Part shown: piece after piece, positions 32,880 through 43,274 of the stretch
Layout: each line of letters opens with the position of its first letter
Numbering within the stretch: the first letter of the stretch is position 1
DNA from: Anisus vortex
Taxonomy: Eukaryota; Mollusca; Gastropoda; Planorbidae
Length of the DNA: 64,000 bases
Direction: 5' to 3'
Assembly (NCBI GenBank): GCA_949126835.1
Contig: OX421507.1
Span: forward strand, 6,016,105 to 6,080,104
Notes under the pieces: generated by a model
Database searches by the model: none
Told to the model about the DNA's origin: nothing
The model's input: the letters and a program-made list of their open reading frames with translations, nothing else
Program-made: the position numbers and the translations under genes

Positions 32880-33360
32880 TCTTTTTTGTTTTGTTGCTTT
32901 GCAATTTACTTTGTACCTCTAACCAGAGCCAGAGTGTGAATAGAAAAAATCTACAAAGGGTCCAAAACATGGCTGCGAAAATTGTTCTGAACAATGAAGA
33001 AAACTCATTAACCTGTCTAAAAAAAATGCACTGGATACCTATAACACTTAGGATAAAATTCAAAGTTCTGACTATGCTCTCTATAAAAGCCTTCATGGTC
33101 AATCTCACAAGTACATCAGATCCATGGTCGAGCTACACACATCAGAGAAAAGAGGTATTCGTTCAAACAAAATCCATCTAGAAACAGCTCAAGGTGGTGG
33201 AATGAACTTCCGAACACAATTAAGCAAGCCGACAATAATAATATTGACATTTTAAAAACAATAAAAACACACATTTTCGATTTATTTTAATAACATAAGG
33301 CAAATGTAAAGCGCATTCGAAGACTTTGTTATGAATAGCGCTATATAAATATGTCATTTG
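32880..33360 (+). pseudogene. CR1/L2-like LINE reverse-transcriptase C-terminal remnant
   Basis: Plus-strand translation gives NLQRVQNMAAKIVLNN, then LKKMHWIPITLRIKFKVLT, the conserved post-catalytic helices of CR1/L2/Jockey-type reverse transcriptases (RVQN.AA, LHWLPI..RI.FK). Frameshifts follow near 33090-33190. The 3' end has GAATAGCGCTATATAAATAT, similar to the SINE2b tail. The catalytic FADD region is not present. Confidence 0.8.
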
Positions 33361-33624
33361 TACTGCCATATAACTTTGATAGTTAAAGCCTTGTAAAAAA
33401 AATTATAATTCTAATTATCTTTATGCAACTAACGGACTTGTCATTTTATTCATTGCCATTACGTTGAGAGCTTGACGAGGGAGTGCTGTGAAAATATCGG
33501 GAGGGTCTCAGACAAAACCTCTCCCTTGGTCTGGCACGAGATTCAAATACTGCACCGCGTCAGCTAATCATCCAAGCCGTCTGGCTAAAAAAAACAACGT
33601 TGTTCCAAACATTTGAACGTTTAT

Positions 33625-34076
33625 CATATCTTATATATTACAGACGCTCCTTTTATAAAGAAGATTATTGCGTCCTGCGTTCATCCGTGGTCAGAGTCTA
33701 GTACCGCATTTGGATTAATGGTTTGAACGATGTTAGGTTTCTGGTTTTCCAGGTTTTGTTCACGTAACCCATTCCATGCCCGAATGCCACTCGAGAAGAT
33801 AGAGTACTTATATTCATTTGTTCTCGCATAAGGGATAAGAAAAGTGTTGAACAAGGCATTGTAGCAGATTATTATTGTATTGTGTCGTATTTCTAAATTA
33901 TAATTTGACGCCTTATGTATTATTATTACTTTACTCTTTGATCTTCTCCCCTCTAGTGTTTCAAGCTTTAGAGATTTAACTATTGGTGTAATTCTTGCCA
34001 ATTTGGAATATTCGCTTGCAATGAACCTTGCAGCTCGTTTCTGAATTTGTTCAAATTTTTTGGGGTGCATTCTATA
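33625..34076 (-). mobile_element. LINE-A 3' fragment with best-preserved RT C-terminus
   Basis: On the minus strand, coding runs from about 34070: KFEQIQKRAARFIASEYS, then LKLETLEGRRSKSK, then TNEYKYSIFSSGIRAWNGL, and ends DSDHG before a stop near 33681. This order (RAARF..., LETLE.RR, NEY.YS...FRAWN.L) is the C-terminal thumb region of CR1/Jockey-like reverse transcriptases. After the stop come the hairpin and ATAAG tail. The copy is 5'-truncated at 34076, where the foldback element begins. Confidence 0.88.
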
Positions 34077-34080
34077 GATT

Positions 34081-35306
34081 GACAATTGCGCACACGACAA
34101 ACGCGCACAGACAATTCCGCAATGACACAAATGCGCACAGGACAAACGCGAACACCGATAGTTGCGCACACGGACAATGGCGCACACCGACAAATGCGGA
34201 CACCGACAATCCCGCACAGTGACAAATGCGAACGGCTATATAAGCGCACACCGACAAATCCGCAAATAGCAAGTTATGCATCGCCAATTTAAAGATGATA
34301 ATGGATTTAGTCTTAGTTGGTTTTCAGCAAAAATACATCAAGTTTAAAGCTAACAATATATTAATAATCATAATAAATGTAATAATAATTTTATGCATAT
34401 TTAAAAAAAACCAACTTTTAAATGTATAGACTAATAGTATAGTAATAAAATGTTCGTTAAAGTAGTACTGCTACGTCATGATTTTTAAGAGATGTCATTT
34501 AAAAAATTTTACTTGGATATTTAAGTCTTAATCAGCATGTTAAACCATCGTAGTATGATGGAAGCTCATGTCATAGTATTTTCTTAGTCTTAGAAAACGT
34601 TCTCAATCAACCACTTGAAAAGCGATTTTGAATAAATATAATGTAAAATCTAAACTAAAGTACTAAGTGCATCATCGTGGCTTGTTTAAGTAATATTAAT
34701 ATTTTATATAGCTAAATATTTATATTTTTACAGTTTACCACTGTTATTATTATACTAACCTTCCATTCTCTTCCTCAAATAACGAGTTTTTGTCTTAAGA
34801 TTCAATAAACGCTAAGGTTTTGAATGAAGATGTGTATAAATGGCAATGATTGAATGAAATTGAAAGCAGTTAAAACCAGTTAGCTACGGTTCAGTTAGTT
34901 TTGTATCTTCTACTCTCATAGTGAAAAAATTATTTCGACATTTAATATTTTTTCTGAATTATTTTAAATTCAATTTCTTTTGTTGTCTATTTTGTTCCTT
35001 TTTTCCTCCATACTTTGCCTTCCTTTCTGGTACTGAAAACTATTTGAACTAAATTATATTTAAACATGTTTTTTTGTGTTTTAATTATTGCTTCATTGTC
35101 AGTTTGCGCTTTTGTCGGTGTGCGCTTATATAGCCGTTCGTATTTGTCACTGTGGGCGATTGTCGGTGTCCGCATTTGTCGGTGTGCGCCATTGTCCGTG
35201 TGCGCAACTATCGGTGTTCGCGTTTGTCCTGTACGCATTTGGGTCATTGCGGGATTGTCTGTGTGCGTTTGTGGTGTGCGCAATTGTCTGGTGCGCATAT
35301 GTCTGG
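34081..35306. mobile_element. TU/Foldback-like element with iterated-motif inverted repeats
   Basis: The left inverted repeat (34081-34267) and right inverted repeat (35098-35306) are reverse complements, for example ACACCGATAGTTGCGCACAC in both when read inward. Each is itself a tandem series of about twelve 14-18 bp units of the form GACAATGGCGCACACC. Both contain GGCTATATAAGCGCACACC at the matching position. The AT-rich 830-bp core has no open frame. Foldback (Drosophila) and TU (sea urchin) elements have long inverted repeats with short internal iterations, so this organisation fits that class. No target duplication could be identified. Confidence 0.8.
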
Positions 35307-35315
35307 TCACCGTCC

Positions 35316-35485
35316 CAGCTCATCGATCACTGACGAGACGGGGGCACTCCCCCAGGATATGCTCCGCTGTCTCCTCCTCCTCCCCACAGCGGCGACACCG
35401 CGAGTCGACGTTAGGCCGGAACCTGGCGAAGTATGCCCCAAAGGGGCAGTGGCCAGTGCGGAATTGTGATTGTATACATTGTTCC
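35316..35485 (-). pseudogene. RNase H-region zinc-binding remnant of another LINE
   Basis: The minus strand encodes RTGHCPFGAYFARF then CRRCGEEEETAEHILGECP. This is the classical C-terminal Cys-Cys-His-Cys module of I/Jockey/R1-type ORF2 proteins, and here C-x2-C...H-x4-C is intact. It is cut at the right arm of the foldback element, only about 10 bp away. Upstream coding gives way to a 99-bp repeat. Confidence 0.8.
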
Positions 35486-35499
35486 GACCTATTTAGCAG

Positions 35500-35745
35500 C
35501 CACGGCCTAAGATCCAGAACTTGGATCCTGCTTTTGTCAAAGATTGAAACCAACGGGCAAGTCAACTCGAAGCTTTTGGCTCTCAGAGCGATGAAAGTTG
35601 ACCCTAGAACCCGGAACTTGACTCAATATTTTGCCAAAGACTTAGACAAATGGTCAATTCAAGTCTATAAACTTTTGCTTCACAGATCGATGAAATTTGA
35701 CACAAGAACCCGGAACTTTCCTCAAGCTTTTGTCTAGAACCTAAA
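35500..35745. repeat. Tandem repeat of about 97-99 bp, 2.5 copies
   Basis: GAACCCGGAACTT occurs at 35606 and 35705, with a more diverged copy at about 35515. Each is followed by TTTTG(T/C)CAAAGA-type sequence and ATCGATGAAA. Confidence 0.7.
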
Positions 35746-36579
35746 CCCCTAGTCTAGTCTATCTCGAAGCTTCAAAGTAGTGTTTACAAAGTAATGCCGT
35801 TAAAGTAAAAATAGTACAGAACGGGGACGGAATTACTATTGACACGCACCTGTACGGAGTGTTCATATAGGCCTAAATATGTTAAATACACAGCAAATGG
35901 CGGTAAATGCTATTATTACAGTACATCAGAATCAGCACGGCTATGGCAAGGGAATCCATTGATTGTTATCCTATAACGTAAATATTTATTGTCAGATCTC
36001 TTATCAGCACTACAACCTCTGGGTTTTTTCCAACATAGATTCAGGTTGTTTTGTTTTTTAAATCTACAAATTTAGTTTCTTCATGTCTTTCACTAAGTTA
36101 AAATGTTTATGCTCCATTTTTGTTTCTTCTAAGTTTTTTTCGGTATCGGTTGTTTATGTTTTTTTACACATTTATTTTAAGACTCTTTTGCAAGTCCATG
36201 GACACGAGACAGGCCAGATTTGTTGATCCAAAAGTTGCCAAAACGTTGAAGGAAACAGAAGGAACAGAGGTTGGATAAAAACAGAACTTTAAAGAAGCTT
36301 AAATAAAGAAAAACAGAAGCAAAGGTTTTAAAGGAAGGGATGCTTTAGTAACCTTCAGGGACAAGCGTCGCCGTCTTAGTTAAACAACTGTCCGTAAATA
36401 TATCGTCATTAGTGGCATAGCTAAAATATCAAAGGGGAATTGGATATAAAGAAAATGTGTTTTGTGTGTGTGTGTGTGTGTGGGGGGGGGGGGGGGGTAA
36501 TAATGTAGGTGAGACGGAATGGGACAATAATAACAGGCAATACTATAAAAAAAAACAACTCTCAATAACTGTTTTTAGA
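35746..36579. other. Unannotated stretch
   Basis: Contains a TG run followed by a G run at 36464-36497. No gene is recognised. Confidence 0.4.
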
Positions 36580-38512
36580 CGTATTACATCTTTAGTATTA
36601 TTACCTCTTTAGTATTATTACCTCTTTAGTATTATTACCTCTTTAGTATTATTACCTCTTTAGTATTATTACTTCTTTAGTATTATTACCTCTTTAGTAT
36701 TGTTACCTCTTTAGTATTATTACCTCTTTAGTATTGTTACCTCTTTAGTATTATTACCTCTTTTAGTATTATTACCTCTTTTAGTATTATTACCTCTTTA
36801 GTATTATTACCTCTTTAGTATTATTACCTCTTTAGTATTATTACCTCTTTAGTATTATTACCTCTTTAGTATTGTTACCTCTTTAGTATTATTACCTCTT
36901 TAGTATTATTACCTTTTTAGTATTATTACCTCTTTAGTATTATTACCTCTTTAGTATTATTACCTCTTTAGTATTATTACCTCTTTAGTATTATTACCTC
37001 TTTAGTATTATTACCTCTTTAGTATTATTACTTCTTTAGTATTATTACCTCTTTAGTATTGTTACCTCTTTAGTATTATTACCTCTTTAGTATTGTTACC
37101 TCTTTAGTATTATTACCTCTTTTAGTATTATTACCTCTTTTAGTATTATTACCTCTTTAGTATTATTACCTCTTTAGTATTATTACCTCTTTAGTATTAT
37201 TACCTCTTTAGTATTATTACCTCTTTAGTATTGTTACCTCTTTAGTATTATTACCTCTTTAGTATTATTACCTTTTTAGTATTATTACCTCTTTAGTATT
37301 ATTACCTCTTTAGTATTATTACCTCTTTAGTATTATTACCTCTTTAGTATTATTACCTCTTTAGTATTATTACCTCTTTAGTATTATTATCTCTTTAGTA
37401 TTATTACCTCTTTAGTATTATTACCTCTTTAGTATTATTACTTCTTTAGTATTATTACCTCTTTAGTATTGTTACCTCTTTAGTATTATTACCTCTTTAG
37501 TATTATTACCTCTTTAGTATTATTACCTCTTTAGTATTGTTACCTCTTTAGTATTATTACCTCTTTAGTATTGTTACCTCTTTAGTATTATTACCTCTTT
37601 AGTATTGTTACCTCTTTAGTATTATTACCTCTTTTAGTATTATTACCTCTTTTAGTATTATTACCTCTTTAGTATTATTACCTCTTTAGTATTATTACCT
37701 CTTTAGTATTATTACCTCTTTAGTATTATTACTTCTTTAGTATTATTACCTCTTTAGTATTATTACCTCTTTAGTATTATTACCTCTTTAGTATTATTAC
37801 CTCTTTAGTATTATTACCTCTTTAGTATTGTTACCTCTTTAGTATTATTACCTCTTTAGTATTATACCTTTTTAGTATTATTACCTCTTTAGTATTATTA
37901 CCTCTTTAGTATTATTACCTCTTTAGTATTATTACCTCTTTAGTATTATTACCTCTTTAGTATTATTACCTCTTTAGTATTATTATCTCTTTAGTATTAT
38001 TATCTCTTTAGTATAATTACCTCTTTAGTATTATTACCTCTTTAGTATTATTACTTCTTTAGTATTATTACCTCTTTAGTATTGTTACCTCTTTAGTATT
38101 ATTACCTCTTTAGTATTATTACCTCTTTAGTATTATTACCTCTTTATTATTGTTACCTCTTTAGTATTATTACCTCTTTAGTATTGTTACCTCTTTAGTA
38201 TTATTACCTCTTTAGTATTGTTACCTCTTTAGTATTATTACCTCTTTTAGTATTATTAGCTCTTTTAGTATTATTACCTCTTTAGTATTATTACCTCTTT
38301 AGTATTATTACCTCTTTAGTATTATTACCTCTTTAGTATTATTACCTCTTTAGTATTATTACCTCTTTTAGTATTATTACCTCTTTAGTATTATTACCTC
38401 TTTAGTATTATTACCTCTTTAGTATTATTACCTCTTTAGTATTATTACCTCTTTAGTATTGTTACCATTTTTAGTATTATTACCTCTTTAGTATTATTAC
38501 CTCTTTTGTCCT
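36580..38512. repeat. 17-bp array (about 113 copies) with higher-order structure
   Basis: Unit TATTATTACCTCTTTAG, with variants GTTACC, ACTTCTT, ACCTTTTTAG and the 18-bp CTCTTTTAG. ACTTCTTTAG at 36671 and 37030 and ACCTTTTTAG at 36911 and 37270 share the same 359-bp offset. That equals 21 units plus the two extra bases of the paired 18-bp variants. A further, altered block follows (ACTTCTT at 37440). The array shows block duplications. Confidence 0.96.
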
Positions 38513-38929
38513 ATTACCGGTAAGTTATTAACCTAACACATCTCCCAAAAGGAAAAACAGTGGGGGCTCATTTAAGGAAGTTTTGCGGGAAGCGGGAACG
38601 TACCCCCTTTTGATTACCCACCCTGTCTGCTAGGGGTTCGCCTGCTCAAAAGATTAGGGGACCTCGCCCCTCTTCGTTTCTTTAATAATAATTAGTCACT
38701 GACATAATATATACATTTACATATACATACATACTCGCAATTAAAAATACAATTTATGTTCACACAATACATGTCTTAATACAGTTACTGAATACTTTTT
38801 AAATAAATAGTTTCGTTTTTAATTTATAAAAATCAATATCCACACCGGCTACGCGTCCGATTGTTATAATCTTTGCTATGAGTACTATGTAAAGGTTCAG
38901 TGTAAAAAGAAATGTGTGATGAACTTTAC
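38513..38929. other. Unannotated stretch
   Basis: GC-richer segment at 38550-38680, otherwise AT-rich. No element recognised. Confidence 0.35.
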
Positions 38930-39060
38930 TGACAATGTTGGTCGTTTGCATAGACTCAGGGACACCCTCCAGACATTAGAACTAATTCTAGCCTTTCCCC
39001 AGGATTCAAGTGCACTGACGCTACGACACCGTGTTGCACGTAAATTCATTCAAAACAGTA
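38930..39060 (-). mobile_element. SINE1 fragment
   Basis: CTCAGGGACACCCTCCAGAC and CTAGCCTTTCCCCAGGATTC match the minus strand of SINE1 as seen at 54448-54600. The 3' half is absent. Confidence 0.65.
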
Positions 39061-39847
39061 CTCGTAATTTTACAAGAAGATGATCTTTACTTTGGTAAAT
39101 TAATCTTATTCATACGCGTGTGCGAATATACACAATCAACAGCTTCGGTACAGCAAAAAAGAAACGTAGCCCGCCGCAACGAAATGAGTAGCATTGTGCC
39201 ATAGGGTCATTTGCAGTTGTTATTGAGTTATCCCTTTAGTTATTTGAATGCTGAATTCAATGGTGAAAACTGTTTAAAAATCGAAGAAATTGTCTTCTAG
39301 CTATGTTTGTTTTAATATAGCCCCTGTCTGAAACTTGATTTTTAAGAAATTTCAAATTTATTATTTTGCTTTTTTATATGATAAAACACAGGGTGTTGCT
39401 TTTAAAATATTTTTTATATAGTGTATAATCATTTTCAGAATAGAAACTCACCACAGAAATGTGCAGAAATAAATTAAAAAATTCGAATTATAATTATCTA
39501 AGTCCGTAAATCCAAATTTTCGACATATTTTCGGTTGTTGCTAAAAATAGCCAGAAGAACAAAGCGAACAATTTCGTGGTGGAGAACGGACGATCTGCCC
39601 AATAACAGAGAAATGTCTTTATTTTATTGCGTCGCATTACTCGAGGGATCCACTTTAAAACTCTCTAATTCCACTCGATTCGTGGCCTTCCCAATATGGC
39701 GAATAAAGAAACAGGGTCATACAAAATCAACGAGAAACTAATTTCCACCATAAGCACGGTAGTACACTTTTGAAAGTTATATTTTTCCCATGTGGCATTT
39801 CTTTAGGCCATAACTCTAGAGTCCCCATTTAAACTTTAATCTTTAAA
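39061..39847. other. Unannotated stretch
   Basis: One plus-strand open frame at 39535-39741 has no recognisable domain or start context, so it is not called a gene. Confidence 0.35.
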
Positions 39848-39896
39848 CGCAACAATCTTCTTTATAGAAGGAGCGTCTGTAATGTATCAGTTAAGA
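39848..39896 (+). mobile_element. LINE-A 3'-tail fragment
   Basis: CGCAACAATCTTCTTTATAG followed by AAGGAGCGTCTGTAATG and a degraded tail. Only the terminal block is present. Confidence 0.8.
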
Positions 39897-39984
39897 TAAA
39901 CGCAAAACGAAATAATGTCAAAGAAGACTTTTCAATATTCTGCGGCGCTACAATGTTTTAGTGCATACATATTTTAAACTATTT

Positions 39985-40215
39985 GTTACAGACGTTCCTT
40001 TTATGCGGATGATTATTGCGTCCTAGACTTATCCGGGGCTTGAGTACAGTCCTGCATTAAGATTATGTGTTTAAATGAAGAAAGTTAATTTATATGCGCT
40101 TGTTCTTGCATAATGGGATAAGAAAGTGTTTTTTGTTTTTTTTAATTATCTAAGCATTGTAATTGGCTGTTATTGTATTCTATTAGTTAGAATTTCATGC
40201 CTTGTGTATTATACA
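39985..40215 (-). mobile_element. LINE-A 3' fragment, diverged
   Basis: ACAGACGTTCCTTTTATGCG...GATTATTGCGTCCTAGAC, followed by antisense coding including GCTTGTTCTTGCATAATGGG and TGTATTATACAAG. It is adjacent to SINE1 at 40227. Confidence 0.75.
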
Positions 40216-40226
40216 AGATATTTTAT

Positions 40227-40485
40227 TGCGGCAGCGCGTTCGGCTGGCGGTCCGAAAGCTCTGGGTTCGAATCCTGATCAAAGCTAGAATTTGTTCCAGG
40301 GGCTGTAGGGTGTCCCTGAGTTTTTCCAGCTCTGATGTGTACATTACTTTAGTTAGGGTAAAGTAAAGGCGACTGGGCATTTCGCTGGCCACGTTATCCC
40401 CTAGTATGCCGTGGCCACAGAAACTGGTAAACAATGCTACACCGATCCCTTTGGATCAATTTGGTCTGATGGGATTACTACTTAC
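40227..40485 (+). mobile_element. SINE1 copy
   Basis: GCGGCAGCGCGTTCGGCTGG, a pairable anticodon arm (TTCGG/CCGAA around CTGGCGG) and B box GGTTCGAATCC at 40264-40274. The downstream GTAAAGGCGACTGGGCATTT, GCCGTGGCCACAG and ATCAATTTGGTCTGATGGG are in SINE1 order. Compared with 7253-7495, the region after the B box has an extra GGGGCTGTAGGGTGTCCCTG block, also seen in the minus-strand fragments, so 7253-7495 carries an internal deletion. Confidence 0.85.
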
Positions 40486-40867
40486 AATCTTTTGTCCCAA
40501 TATATCGCCAATATTGGAATCTTGGCCAAATAGTGAGCTACTATAGTTCACTTTTAGAGCCATTTCGTAAAAAGAAATCATTTAAAATGTTTGTTGCGTA
40601 AAGAATAATTAATTAAGGGCGAAGGTGACACTTATAAGAGTCTGACGAACCTATCCCTACATACCTCCGCCCCTGCCTTCTCCACATCCCATTTTTCTGG
40701 TGCTAATGTCACGAGACGCTGCCCTTCAAATGTCACTTCGAATCTTCGCTAAATGTCATGGAAGGGGGGGGGGGGCGAAGGGGCTAAAGCTAATCTGACG
40801 GACACCTTTTGGTTTCGCCCTCCGGCGCGCGCAATTTCGCTCGAGACTTTTCGTTGCACAAGATTTT
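40486..40867. other. Unannotated stretch
   Basis: G run at 40765-40774. No feature supported. Confidence 0.35.
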
Positions 40868-41154
40868 TTAAGTGTTGGACCACTGGAATGGATTTGCATT
40901 GAAACTGGACATATCTTGCCGTGAAATCAATTTCGAAACATTTAACTTTTTCCTTAATCTAATTAATAAAATTAAGATAGATGAGCTTTTCAGAAGTACA
41001 ATGAAGCACTCAATGAGGAGTTTTCTAAACAAAGGCAAGACTTTCAAATTCATGAACTCATGTTTCCATACCACATCAAGCCTTACTGGCTTGATCTTAC
41101 TAAAAACTATTTAAATCTGGATCTTTTTATAGTGGAGGGATAGTGGCATTTTAT
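40868..41154 (+). pseudogene. hAT transposase-like remnant (family of the local MITEs)
   Basis: An open plus-strand frame (LDHWNGFALKLDI...) changes frame near 41060 to give a segment like PYHIKPYWLDLTKNYLNLDLF. The same segment, PYLIKPCWLNLTKNYLDLDLF, is encoded on the minus strand at 45230-45330. Both lie directly beside the loop sequence found at the centre of the 18047-20078 foldback. The sequence resembles the region before the C-terminal dimerisation domain of BED/SCAND3-type hAT transposases. The similarity is weak and judged by eye. Confidence 0.45.
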
Positions 41155-41642
41155 TATACACTAAAAATGTACCTGAGATTGAACAGAGACTATCTAATAA
41201 TAATTGTCTCTGGATTGAACAATAAGCGGAGAGCATTCAAGGAAAAGGCGCTCATTAATTGATACATGATAATTACATTCAAAAGAGTTTTTATGCTCAT
41301 CTATGTCAATTAAGCATAAATATCATAATTTATAAAACAGAGTTTGTTTGTTTTATTATTGTAATAAATATAACAGGCTTATATTATATAACTATTTTAA
41401 TTAATAATGTTTAAAAAAATAAACTCCTTTAATTGACTTTGATTATGCAGAAAATGTTTATTAACAACGTAAATTAATTTTATACATCTAATTACACAAT
41501 GGAAAAAATAGCATAACGCTGAATTTGTATTAAGACATAATAATTTAAAAGCAACGTAAATTAATTTTATACATCTAATTACACAATGGAAAAAATAGCA
41601 TAACGCTGAATTTGTATAAAGACATAATAATTTAAAAGCAAC
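41155..41642. mobile_element. hAT family loop and partial arm, interrupted
   Basis: AAGGAAAAGGCGCTCATTAA and AAACTCCTTTAATTGACTTT correspond to 18990-19330 of the foldback. An 87-bp piece (AACGTAAATTAATTTTATAC at 41466 and 41553) is duplicated. Homology stops at AAAAGCAACACT, where the ZMYM-like hAT element begins. Confidence 0.75.
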
Positions 41643-42590
41643 ACTCATTGGCGCACCGAGGGCTGGTGTCACCCGGTGCGGTAAACTTCGGGTGTCCCCC
41701 CTTCCCCCCCCCCCCCCGCCCACGACTTTCACCATAGTTTTCGTCTCCTTAAAACAAGCCTGCTGTTCAAATATGATAAAAACAATAACAATATTAATTT
41801 TTATTAGAAAGTAAAAGCAATAGACAACTGAAACAACAGCACGGTTAGTTATTTTTAAATTAAAAGTACTTTATTTACATTTTTTTCTTTCCTGCTCTTC
41901 AAAACTGCAAATTTGTCAATCACCTCATCAAAATCTACATCATTCACAGTATCCCTTTCAATCGATAACGTTTCCAGATCAGAAAGTCTTGATTGTCCCA
42001 TAGTGGAGCGTAAATAGTTTTTTATAAGCTTTAGTTTGAAAAGCTCCGTTCACATGAAGCCACAGACACACATACCGTTAGAAATAATTGAAGGCCTAGC
42101 GAGAGTGTTGGAAGAGATTCTATGAAGTCCCATTTAGCTATGAATTTCAAAATATCTAATACTGACCAGTCCATGGCTTTTTTTTTTAGGTCAATATGAG
42201 CTGGTTTTAGGTGTCGCCTAAGCCGTGGTATTTCTTTTAAAAGCTCATCTTCGGATAGCTCATCGTAGAAACAAGTTAAATTTGGAAACGGACACCAATA
42301 ACTCTTCTTCACTTGCTGACAGTATAATTTTGGGCTGAACAGCCTCAAACATATCTGCAACTTCCTTAAACGCTGTTGATCTGATTTGGAGTTCATTATG
42401 AAAGCGATCATTACACTCTAGCATCTCCCTACTGCTTTCTTCTCGAATAGAAATTCCAGCATGTCTTAATTTTTCCCCTGCCATTCTCTTCTTGAATCAT
42501 AATCTGCTCTCTAACGAAATACCATGTTGTTCTGATTTTATAAGTGCTCGTTCAAGTCCACTAATTGACTCCGCCTTTAAAACAGATCAA
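41643..42590 (-). mobile_element. ZMYM-type hAT element, 3' part
   Basis: Starts with CATTGGCGCACCGAGGG and a G/C-rich terminus (C run 41703-41717), typical of hAT ends, then runs into an antisense transposase remnant. The opposite end was not found. It interrupts an older hAT arm at 41642. Confidence 0.65.
41855..42582 (-). pseudogene. hAT transposase (ZMYM1-like) C-terminal half, frameshifted
   Basis: Minus-strand coding starts at about 42582 (ISGLERALIKSEQHG), is interrupted by a stop near 42500, continues through RFHNELQIRSTAFKEVADM to FYDELSEDELLKEIPRL, then DWSVLDILKFIAKWDF and ends CVSVASCERSFS. The last is the hallmark of the hAT C-terminal dimerisation domain (Dimer_Tnp_hAT), as in domesticated ZMYM proteins. 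A one-base deletion near 42034 shifts the frame. Beyond it LKLIKNYLRSTMGQSRLSDL and DFDEVIDKFAVLKSRKE continue to a stop at 41855. A second frame change lies near 42270. The remnant is non-functional. The catalytic N-terminal half is missing. Confidence 0.85.
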
Positions 42591-42689
42591 CAATGATTGT
42601 ATTATAATTAAATAATAATAATAATTAGATTGTTTTAACTAAGTATGGAAATCAAGAATGAATGGATCTCTTAGGAATAAACAGAACAA

Positions 42690-42925
42690 ATGAAGTTAAA
42701 GTTAGATAGTTTAACTTTAGATAAACCCTCCTTTAATACATCTTGTCTTCAATCCTCTGTTATGTGTATAAACTGCTCTTCTTTCCACTTTCGCTCTATG
42801 TGAAATTAAACAAAGATACTGTACATGATAATTTCTTGCAGAAGAATTACCTTTTTTTAGAGGGTCTTCCGCGTGCCATTAAATGATCGCTCTGTGTGCC
42901 AATGTTTGGCTAGAGTTAACACGTG
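42690..42925 (-). mobile_element. Possible left terminus of the larger hAT family
   Basis: AGGGTCTTCCGCGTGCCATT and GATCGCTCTGTGTGCCAA match the subterminal blocks of the 45351-45559 MITE. Homology to MITE interiors is lost beyond 42840. This may be the 5' end of a longer relative, but I cannot confirm coding. Confidence 0.4.
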
Positions 42926-43274
42926 GAATAAAAGCAATGGGTTTTTACGTGTGTGTTTACCAAGGGATAATAAGCCTAAAGACTAAAAGTAGTAATTTAA
43001 TAAATCCCCCCCCCTAAAAGAAACCCTGAATAAAAGGAACCTGTGACCTACTTATCTTTCGTGCGATATCCACGTTCTATTCAATTACTAACCTACATTT
43101 GTACCATTTTCTGCTACTTAATCTTTGTGTGTGTGTGCGAGTCCTTTGTTTATCCAATAGCCCAGTCTGTTCCAGAGAAACACTTTAAAAAAAAAAACGT
43201 ATACTGCCAATAACATCACACACCCATAAAAACATCTTTGATGGTATCCTAACACAGACACAGAGGATATAGTG
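42926..43274. other. Unannotated stretch
   Basis: No supported feature. A C run lies at 43007-43014. Confidence 0.35.

Noticed and set aside
34987..35737. Cys/Val-rich 223-residue and neighbouring open frames
   Set aside because: They run through the iterated inverted repeat of the foldback element and differ between frames only by repeat phase.
40868..41114. Novel small host protein
   Set aside because: A paired copy on the other strand near 45230, both next to hAT loop sequence, makes a transposase remnant more likely.
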